Shown: in pieces, positions 44,721 to 51,416 of the stretch | Layout: each line of letters starts with the position of its first letter | Numbering within the stretch: the first letter of the stretch is position 1 | From: Polaromonas sp. JS666 | GTDB taxonomy: Bacteria; Pseudomonadota; Gammaproteobacteria; Burkholderiales; Burkholderiaceae_C | NCBI RefSeq assembly: GCF_000013865.1 | Contig: NC_007948.1 | Location: 3,968,001 to 4,032,000 of the forward strand | Length of the DNA: 64,000 bases | Reading direction: 5' to 3' | Notes under the pieces: model-generated | Database searches by the model: none | Seen by the model: the letters and a program-made list of their open reading frames with translations, nothing else | Told to the model about the DNA's origin: nothing | Translations under genes and position numbers: made by a program

Positions 44721-45425
44721 ATGCCCTCTTCCGCCACCTCTCAAAACGACGCAGCCGCGCCACGCGGCAGGTACCACCACGGCAGCCTGCGCGAGGCCAT
44801 GGTGGCCGCCGCGCTTGAACTGATCGAAGCCCATGGCGTGGAGCACTTAAGCGTGCGCGAAGCGGCGAGGACGGCTGGCGTGTCTCCCGGTGCCCCGTTT
44901 AGGCACTTTCCCACCAAGGCTGCATTGCTGACCGCCGTTGCAGAACAAGCGACAGAGCGCCTGCACGCGCAGGTGGAATTGGGCCTTGCCAACAGCGCGG
45001 GCCAGCCAGCACTGCTGCGTTTCGCGGCCATCGGAGAGGCCTACCTGGATTGGGCGGCGCGTCATCCCACACATTTCCAAGTGGTAAGCCAGCGCCAATT
45101 GCTCGATGCAGACGCCCCCGCGCGCCTGGCCCCGCACAACGACGCGATCCGTGCCCATATGCAGGCGTTGCTGGACGAAGCGTTCGCCGACACTCCCACC
45201 GCGCTCGCCCGGCTACCAGCGCTGCAATTGCTCGGACGAGCCCTGGTTTATGGCCTGTCACGCATGGGGGTGGATGGACATTTCCCGGAATGGGACCTTG
45301 GCCATGCTTCTGCGCCGACCGCCGTGCGCGACGCCTTTGTGCTTTTTATCGAACTGCTGGCCACCGGACGGGATGCTCAAACACGTGAGGCGGTGGCCCG
45401 ATGGGCGGAGAGGCTTTCTGCTTGA
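44721..45425 (+). CDS. TetR-family transcriptional regulator
   Basis: A 234-residue TetR repressor. The helix-turn-helix is clear in LSVREAARTAGVSPGAPFRHFPTKAALLTAV (residues 41-71). The preceding YHHGSLREAMVAAALELIEAHG is the standard first helix. The C-terminal domain is of the WHG-like type (RFAAIGEAYLDWAARHPTHFQV). The effector is unknown. It is divergent from the secreted-protein gene, with 105 bases and a palindrome between them. The 700 bases downstream contain no recognisable gene. Confidence 0.87.
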   Translation: MPSSATSQNDAAAPRGRYHHGSLREAMVAAALELIEAHGVEHLSVREAARTAGVSPGAPFRHFPTKAALLTAVAEQATERLHAQVELGLANSAGQPALLRFAAIGEAYLDWAARHPTHFQVVSQRQLLDADAPARLAPHNDAIRAHMQALLDEAFADTPTALARLPALQLLGRALVYGLSRMGVDGHFPEWDLGHASAPTAVRDAFVLFIELLATGRDAQTREAVARWAERLSA

Positions 45426-46127
45426 CGCTGGGCGGTGGTCTTGCTTTCGGCGCGCGCAATGCACCTTGAGTGAGCGATGGCGGCTTCTCCCGTCGATGAT
45501 ATTGGTGCCAGTTAGCCGACCGACAGTCCGCGGTCCGGAGCGACCGGTCTGGGGCAAGCAGTTTGGATTGCTCTGCTTCCGTATTCAGTCTGATCCGGAC
45601 ATCGAGCAACACACGCCACCCATCTACGCAATTGATCAAACCGGTTATTGACTGATTCTCGAAAGCACGTGTCTCGGCAGTCAGCCATTTCAATGCGAAC
45701 CTGGCACGCTCTATCTCTGGTCCATCGAGCAGCAGTGGCCCAAGATCCTCCAGCAAAGCGCGTCCTGCGGCAGCATCTCATTGGCTTTCAAGAAATCTGC
45801 GGCCGCAGCCATCAGATGCGGGAAAGGTCTAGCCACTAGGCCAGGGGATCCGATGCCCGAATGACTTGCACCAGACTGGCACCCGGCACAGCGCCCAGCT
45901 TCAGGGCCAGGACCACGGTATGCACAGCTGGGTCGTCAAGCATCGCCAACAACGTTCCCGTGCCTGCTTCGCTGCCTGGCGTGGGCGCGCAAAGCGCTTC
46001 GTGCAAACGGGCGCTGCGCGCCGGGCCCAGCACGACAGGCAAGCCCATGGTCAGCCGTTGCGCCACAGCCCAAGGCATTGGCTCTTTGAGGCCAAGCAGT
46101 TGAATAGGTCCATTCCTTGTCTCCCCT
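45426..46127. other. No supported gene; probably decayed sequence
   Basis: Short frames exist on both strands but none has a recognisable family, a good ribosome-binding site or a normal start. Minus-strand fragments such as the frame 45836-46078 (ending GAVPGASLVQVIRASDP) read like protein-coding sequence, so this may be a degraded gene. I cannot assign it. Confidence 0.4.
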
Positions 46128-47657
46128 TCAGGCGGCGGACGTCGGGGCTCCGGCGCCGCCAGTGCCGCCGCCGAGAACGGGCGGCGCCGTAACGATCGAT
46201 GTCAGGGCGGGCTCGACGGAGCGCAGGCGGTCGAGCGCGGGACGCGGCCGCCGCAGCTCGTCAGACCCGGCAAAGGCCTGCTCCAGCGCCGCGGCCACGC
46301 CAAGCACGTGATGGTCCGCCCGGAAACGGCCGATCAGCTGCAGCCCGAACGGCATGCCGGCGTGATCGAATCCGCAGGGCAGGCTGAGGGCCGGCAAGGT
46401 GGTCAGCGTGACCACGTAGGTCAGCGCCAGCCAGCGGTAGTAATTGCTTTGTGCCTGGCCGTCGACCGTGTCGGCATACAGCGTGGTCCAGGGGAAAGGC
46501 GATACCGGCGTGGTCGGCGCGAGGATCAGGTCGCAGCCGGCCATCGCGGCATGGAAGCGCGCGAGGATGCGCGTTTGTTCTGCCTGCGCCCAGGCACAGT
46601 CGAGCAGGCTCATCGCAGCACCGATTTCGAAGTTGGCCCGCGTGTTGGGGCCGAGACTTGCCGGATCGCGTTCGTAGGCATCGCGCGTGCCGGCGACGAA
46701 AGCCTCGGCGCGCAGCACGTCGAAGCAGCGGTGCACATCGCCCAGTTCGAACTTCACCTCGTCGCAACTGCGGAACAGATGCTTCATCGAGGCGATCTTG
46801 CGGCGAAAAGCCCCGCGGATCGAGGCGTCGACGTCGCAGGCGCCGAAGTCCTCGGTCCAGCCGACACGCAAGGCCCCGAGGTCCACCGCCGGCGGCTCCA
46901 GGAAACCCGCTGGGTCCACCGGGTAGCTGAGGGGGTCGCCCACGGCGGCGCCGGCCGAAGCCGCCAGTTGCAGGCAGGCGTCGGCGACGGTCCGCCCCAT
47001 CGGCCCGACCACCGAGATCGGCGTCCAGCCGAGCAGCTTGCGCGAACTCGGCACCAGGCCCGGCGAGGGCCGAAAACCCACCACACCGCACAGGGCCGCA
47101 GGAATGCGCAGCGACCCCCCAGTGTCGGAGCCCGTGCACACCGGAAGCATGTCGCAGGCCAGCGCTGCCGCCGAACCACCCGATGAGCCGCCGGCGTTGA
47201 GTCTCGGGTCGAAGGGGTTGCCGGTGGCGCCCCAGACCGCGTTGCGGGTGTTCGCGCCGGCGCCCAGCTCGGGCACGTTGGTCTTTCCGACCACGATCGC
47301 ACCGGCTGCGCGCAAGCGCGCCACGAGCACGTTGTCGGCCGCGGGCACATGGTCGCGATACAGCGGCGAGCCCAGGGTGGTGAGCAGGCCCTCGGTCGCT
47401 TCCAGGTCTTTCACGCCCATCGGCAGGCCGTGCAGCAGGCCCAGCGGGCGGCCCTCGAGCACGGCGCGTTCGGCCGCCCTGGCCTCGCTGCGTGCGCGCT
47501 CGAAGCAGGTAGCGGTGACGGCATTGACGAATGGGTTCACCGCCTCGATGCGAGCGATACAAGCTTCGAGCAGCTCGACCGGCGAGATCTGTTTGGCCTC
47601 GATCAGCCGCCTCAATTCGACGGCGGACAGGACGACCAGGCTGTCATCGGTTGCCAT
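46128..47657 (-). CDS. Amidase signature family enzyme
   Basis: A 509-residue amidase. The Ser-cisSer-Lys triad is visible: Lys83 (GVKDLEATEG), the cis-Ser at about 158 (NAGGSSGGSAAAL) and the nucleophile Ser182 (GSDTGGSLRIP). The length fits the AtzF/GatA-like group of amide hydrolases. Whether it cleaves a carboxamide, a carbamate or a drug-like amide is not clear, and no gatB/gatC is adjacent, so it is not part of tRNA amidotransferase. Its start lies 9 bases after the Bug-family gene in the same operon, suggesting that the imported ligand is its substrate. Confidence 0.9.
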   Translation of the reverse strand: MATDDSLVVLSAVELRRLIEAKQISPVELLEACIARIEAVNPFVNAVTATCFERARSEARAAERAVLEGRPLGLLHGLPMGVKDLEATEGLLTTLGSPLYRDHVPAADNVLVARLRAAGAIVVGKTNVPELGAGANTRNAVWGATGNPFDPRLNAGGSSGGSAAALACDMLPVCTGSDTGGSLRIPAALCGVVGFRPSPGLVPSSRKLLGWTPISVVGPMGRTVADACLQLAASAGAAVGDPLSYPVDPAGFLEPPAVDLGALRVGWTEDFGACDVDASIRGAFRRKIASMKHLFRSCDEVKFELGDVHRCFDVLRAEAFVAGTRDAYERDPASLGPNTRANFEIGAAMSLLDCAWAQAEQTRILARFHAAMAGCDLILAPTTPVSPFPWTTLYADTVDGQAQSNYYRWLALTYVVTLTTLPALSLPCGFDHAGMPFGLQLIGRFRADHHVLGVAAALEQAFAGSDELRRPRPALDRLRSVEPALTSIVTAPPVLGGGTGGAGAPTSAA

Positions 47658-47666
47658 ATTCGTTCC

Positions 47667-48662
47667 TCATTCCGCCCGGATGTTCGCGCGTTGCGCCACG
47701 GCGCGCATGCGCGGCAGCTCGTCTTCGATTCGCGCAGCCACGGCGGCAGCGGACTCGTACGCGGGCTGCAGCCCGTTGGCAATGAGCTTGTCGCGGATCT
47801 CGGCGTCGGCCATGGTTTCGGCCAGTGCTTTTTGCAGCCTGGCCTTCGCATCGACTGGCAGACCGCGCGGCGCGACGACCGCCAGCCAGGAGTCGGCGGA
47901 AAAACCCGGGAAGCCGCTTTCCGCCACCGTCGGCACGTCGGGTAGCTGCGTGGTGCGCGTGGCACCCGTGACGGCGATGGCCTTGATCTTGCCCGCTTTC
48001 AGCTGAGGCAGCGACGCTGCCACGGTGTCGACCGTGAATGGGATCTGGCCGCCGATCAGGTCGCTCATGGCCGGCGCGCTGCCCTTGTAGGGCACGTGCA
48101 GCAGCTTGATGCCGATGGCGCTCCACATCAGCTCACCCGCGAAGTGGCCCGTCGTGCCGCTGCCAAAGGAACCGTAGACGTACTTGTCCGGCGTGCCGCG
48201 CACGGCGGCTACCAGTTGCATCAGGTTGTTGACCGGCACCTCGCGGTTGGCAATCAGGATCAGAGGAACGCGCGCGGCAAGGCCGATGGGCTCGAAGCTC
48301 TTGACCGGGTCATAGGGCAGCCTGGGGTTGAGCGCAGGGTTCACGGTGAAGGTGGAACCCGAGCTGATCAGCAGCGTGTAACCATCGGCCGGTGCCTTGG
48401 CGACAAAGGCGGCGCCGACGACGGTGCCGGCACCGGCCTTGTTCTCGATCACCACAGGCTGGCCGAGGTGCTCGCCCAGCTTTTTGCCGACAAGCCGGCC
48501 GACGATGTCGGTCGCCCCGCCAGGTGGAAAGGGAATGACCAGCTGGATCGGCTTCGACGGATAGCTTTGTGCGCGGGCGCCGCTCCATGGCACCAGCCCG
48601 GCCAGGACTGCCGCGACGATAGCCAGGTTTGTCGCCAGGTTTACGAGTTTCAGTTTCATCAT
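47667..48662 (-). CDS. Bug-family tripartite tricarboxylate transporter binding protein
   Basis: A 331-residue Bug protein from ATG 48662 with a signal peptide ending SGARA-QSYPSKP. Characteristic stretches are LVIPFPPGGATDIVGRLVGK, ENKAGAGTVVGAAFVAKAP and HVPYKGSAPAMSDLIGGQIP. The open frame continues upstream to 48764 without a plausible start. It is directly followed by the amidase gene, so an amide or N-substituted acid is a reasonable ligand guess. This is the third Bug gene in the window, and none has TctA/TctB partners nearby. Confidence 0.88.
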   Translation of the reverse strand: MMKLKLVNLATNLAIVAAVLAGLVPWSGARAQSYPSKPIQLVIPFPPGGATDIVGRLVGKKLGEHLGQPVVIENKAGAGTVVGAAFVAKAPADGYTLLISSGSTFTVNPALNPRLPYDPVKSFEPIGLAARVPLILIANREVPVNNLMQLVAAVRGTPDKYVYGSFGSGTTGHFAGELMWSAIGIKLLHVPYKGSAPAMSDLIGGQIPFTVDTVAASLPQLKAGKIKAIAVTGATRTTQLPDVPTVAESGFPGFSADSWLAVVAPRGLPVDAKARLQKALAETMADAEIRDKLIANGLQPAYESAAAVAARIEDELPRMRAVAQRANIRAE

Positions 48663-48901
48663 GTTGTCCACCGTTTCAATGGCGGCCCGAGGGCCGCGGT
48701 TGGCATGTGCAAAGGCCTCGCTGCAACAGCGAATCCTCGCTCCAGGATGAGCACGTCTCCTCAACGGCTTGTCAGCAGCGACGTGGGCTCAACACCCGCT
48801 GCCCGGAGACCGTGCGGGCGCACGGCTCTCCGAGGCTCTCTCGAAAATCGGATCGGCGTGGTTCCCCTTCCTGAACCCCTTCCTCGCACCTGGGCAGGGG
48901 G

Positions 48902-49930
48902 TCAGCCGTTGCGGAACAGGAAGCTGTACGCATTGAGCGCGGGCACGCCACCCAGGTGGGCATACAGCACCTTGGACCCCTCGGCGAACTCACCGCGGCG
49001 CACCATGTCGATCATGCCGTGCATGGACTTGCCCTCGTAGACCGGGTCCGTCAGCATGCCCTCCTGCCGGGCGCACAGGCGAATGGCCTCCAGCGTGCCT
49101 TCGTTCGGCAGGCCGTATTCGGGCCCGCCGTAGCGGGTGTCGAGCACCACGTCTTTCGCGGTGATGTCGCGATCCAGCTCGACCAGCCTGGCGGTGTTCT
49201 TTGCGATGCGCAGGATTTGCGCCTTGGTCTTCTCAGGCTTGGCAGAGGCGTCTATGCCGATCACGCGGTCGGCACGGCCGTCGGCGGCAAAACCAACCAC
49301 CATGCCGGCCTGCGTGCTGCCGGTGACCGAGCAGACAACGATGTAGTCGAACCTGAAGCCGAGTTCAGCTTCCTGCGCCCGCACTTCTTCGGCAAAGCCG
49401 ACAAAGCCCAGGCCGCCATAAGGATGTTCGGAGCAGCCGGCCGGAATGGGGAAGGGCTTGCCACCGGCTTTGCGCACGTCGTCCATGGCCTGCTCCCAGC
49501 TGGGGCGAATGCCGATGTCAAAACCGGCCGCATCCAGGCGCACGTCGGCGCCCAGGATGCGCGACATCTCGATATTGCCGACGCGGTCGTACACGGCGTC
49601 GGAATAGTTCACCCAGTTCTCCTGCACCAGCACGCACTTCATGCCCAGGTGCGCGGCCACGGCCGCCACCTGGCGCGTCTGGTTGGACTGGATGCCGCCG
49701 ATGGAGACCAGCGTGTCGCAGCCTTGCGCCAGCGCCTCGGGGATCAGGTACTCCAGCTTGCGGGTTTTGTTGCCGCCAAAGGCCAGGCCGCTGTTGCAGT
49801 CTTCGCGTTTGGCGTACAGCTCGACCTTGCCGCCCAGGTGGGCGCTCAGGCGCCTGAGCGGCTGGATGGGCGTGGGGCCGAAGGTCAACGAATGTCTGGG
49901 AAACTTTTTGAGGTTGAGCGTGAGTTGCAT
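48902..49930 (-). CDS. acdS: 1-aminocyclopropane-1-carboxylate deaminase
   Basis: A 342-residue PLP enzyme that splits ACC, the plant ethylene precursor, into 2-oxobutyrate and ammonia. The PLP lysine is Lys55 ([12 protein letters not shown]). The residues that separate true ACC deaminases from D-cysteine desulfhydrases (Glu295 and Leu322 in Pseudomonas numbering) are present here as Glu299 (DPVYEGKS) and Leu326 (YAHLGGVP). The C-terminus [10 protein letters not shown] also matches the family. It is divergent from an Lrp-family gene as in the known acdS-acdR pairs. Such bacteria often live with plants. Confidence 0.95.
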   Translation of the reverse strand: MQLTLNLKKFPRHSLTFGPTPIQPLRRLSAHLGGKVELYAKREDCNSGLAFGGNKTRKLEYLIPEALAQGCDTLVSIGGIQSNQTRQVAAVAAHLGMKCVLVQENWVNYSDAVYDRVGNIEMSRILGADVRLDAAGFDIGIRPSWEQAMDDVRKAGGKPFPIPAGCSEHPYGGLGFVGFAEEVRAQEAELGFRFDYIVVCSVTGSTQAGMVVGFAADGRADRVIGIDASAKPEKTKAQILRIAKNTARLVELDRDITAKDVVLDTRYGGPEYGLPNEGTLEAIRLCARQEGMLTDPVYEGKSMHGMIDMVRRGEFAEGSKVLYAHLGGVPALNAYSFLFRNG

Positions 49931-50158
49931 GATCGTGGCTCCGGTGAAAGCCCCCTTTGCGTGGACTGTGATGGCCGCAAAAGGATGGCTTGGTTGGCTG
50001 AAATGTCTTGCGCAGTCGTGATTAAATCGTAGCCAAGCCCACCAGAAATTAATTGCAAACTCTCAGAATGAAACCTCTTTCTGGAATCTATTTTTCAAAT
50101 ATTCAAGAAATTCATTTCGATTTTTATAAAATTAACGCAATATTTAGCCAATACACCC
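49931..50158. promoter_or_regulatory. AT-rich divergent promoter region of acdS and acdR
   Basis: 228 bases separate the two starts. Positions 50040-50155 are strikingly AT-rich against the surroundings and contain related stretches (TTTTCAAATATTCAAGAAA at 50092-50110, ATTCATTTCG, TTTTTATAAAATTAACG). This suits Lrp-type binding, but no site can be fixed. Confidence 0.55.
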
Positions 50159-50623
50159 ATGGAAATCACCCTCGACCGGATTGACCGCAAATTGCTGAAG
50201 CTGTTGCAGCAGGACGCCTCCCTGCCCAACATCGACCTGGCCGAAAAAACCAACCTCAGCCCGCCCGCGTGCTCGCGACGCATTGCCAAGCTCAAGGAGC
50301 TGGGGCTGATCCGAAAAACCGTCGCGCTGGTGAACCCGCGTGCGCTGGGCTACAACGGCCTGGTCATCATTGGCGTGGTGCTGGACCGCTCGACCACCGA
50401 CTCCTTTGCCGCCTTTGAGAAAGCCGTTGCCGGCCTGACAGGCTGCCTGGAGGTGCAACTGGTGACCGGTGAATTTGACTACTTCGTCAAGCTGCGCATC
50501 CAGAGCATCGACTCCTTCAATGAGCTGCATGCGGCGCAGCTGATAGGTCTGCCGGGCGTGAGGCAGATTCGCACGTTTGTGTGTTTAAAAGAAGTGTTCG
50601 AGACTACGGCGATTCCTGTTTGA
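50159..50623 (+). CDS. acdR: Lrp/AsnC-family regulator, AcdR-like
   Basis: A 154-residue regulator with an N-terminal helix-turn-helix (IDLAEKTNLSPPACSRRIAKLKELGLI, residues 24-50) and a C-terminal RAM effector-binding domain (LVTGEFDYFVKLRIQSIDSF). It is divergent from acdS. In Pseudomonas and other ACC-degrading bacteria an Lrp-like protein in this position (AcdR) activates acdS. The name here rests on that arrangement and on the family, not on detailed comparison. The start ATG follows CCAATACACCC, so there is no clear ribosome-binding site. Confidence 0.8.
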   Translation: MEITLDRIDRKLLKLLQQDASLPNIDLAEKTNLSPPACSRRIAKLKELGLIRKTVALVNPRALGYNGLVIIGVVLDRSTTDSFAAFEKAVAGLTGCLEVQLVTGEFDYFVKLRIQSIDSFNELHAAQLIGLPGVRQIRTFVCLKEVFETTAIPV

Positions 50624-50647
50624 GTTCAATGGAGTCGGATATCGAAA

Positions 50648-50664
50648 GCTATTGAATTGATAGC
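50648..50664. repeat. 17-bp palindromic repeat between acdR and an Lrp gene
   Basis: GCTATTGAATTGATAGC is the exact reverse complement of the element inside the E1 gene at 53638-53654. Confidence 0.65.
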
Positions 50665-50703
50665 GGGTTGGTTTTGCTGAGGGTCGCTGGCCGGGGGTAG
50701 CCC

Positions 50704-50783
50704 GGCGGCTACTCACTTTTCTTTGCTTCGCCAAAGAAAAGTAAGCAAAAGAAAGTGAGTCGCCCGCCGGGGCGAGTCCCGGC
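50704..50783. repeat. Dispersed hairpin repeat, copy 2
   Basis: An 11-bp perfect stem (ACTTTTCTTTG at 50715-50725, CAAAGAAAAGT at 50732-50742, loop CTTCGC) is followed by the same GAAAGTGAGTCGCC / GCCGGGGCGAGTCCCGGCC tail as at 11195-11267. The stem sequence differs between copies while base pairing is kept, a sign of selection on structure. Confidence 0.75.
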
Positions 50784-50834
50784 CTCCAACCCCAGCAAAG
50801 CCAACAAAACCCAAATCCACAATCAGACCGCGAA

Positions 50835-51311
50835 CTATGCGGCCGCAACCCGCGGCAACGGCAACGCCGTCTTATAGCGCACCTGCTTGAGCGCAAAACT
50901 GGAGCGGATTTTTTCGATGCCGGGAATCGGCGTGAGCTGCTCCAGAATGAATTTCTCCAGCGCCCCGATGTCGGCGACCGCCACGCGGATCAGATAGTCG
51001 CTGTCGCCAGTCATCAAATAGCACTCCATCACTTCGTCATGCTCGGCAATGCGCCGCTCAAACTCGCCCAGCGCCTCCTTGTTTTGCGAGCGCAGGCTGA
51101 TGGAGATGAACACACTCAGCCCCAGTCCCAGCGCCTGCGCATTGGCAATGGCCACATAGCGGTCAATGACCCGGGCGGCCTCCAGCGCCTTGACGCGGGC
51201 CAGACACGGCGACGGACTTAAATGCACGCGCCGGGCCAGCTCCACATTGGACAGCGAGCCATCGCGCTGAAGCTCGTCAAGAATCTTCAAATCAAGGTTA
51301 TCAAGCTGCAT
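50835..51311 (-). CDS. Lrp/AsnC-family regulator next to the E1 gene
   Basis: A 158-residue Lrp-type protein. Its helix-turn-helix is VELARRVHLSPSPCLARVKALEAA (about residues 23-46) and its RAM domain contains CYLMTGDSDYLIRVAV. It is divergent from the pyruvate-dehydrogenase-type E1 gene, with 105 bases between starts. This arrangement recalls Pseudomonas mdeR-mdeAB, in which an Lrp-type activator controls a 2-oxobutyrate-oxidising E1. It is distinct from the acdR-like protein 211 bases away. Confidence 0.85.
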   Translation of the reverse strand: MQLDNLDLKILDELQRDGSLSNVELARRVHLSPSPCLARVKALEAARVIDRYVAIANAQALGLGLSVFISISLRSQNKEALGEFERRIAEHDEVMECYLMTGDSDYLIRVAVADIGALEKFILEQLTPIPGIEKIRSSFALKQVRYKTALPLPRVAAA

Positions 51312-51416
51312 AGTCTGTAAATTTAGTCAATTGCAGAATTTTATGCCGCCAGTTACGCATTTATCCCCATATTTAGGCAACACCTTTTGCGGGAAGATGC
51401 GTACAGTGGATTTGCC

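Noticed and set aside
45836..46078. 80-residue minus-strand ORF before the amidase gene
   Set aside because: It looks protein-like but has no good start, ribosome-binding site or recognised family. It is mentioned only as part of the decayed stretch.
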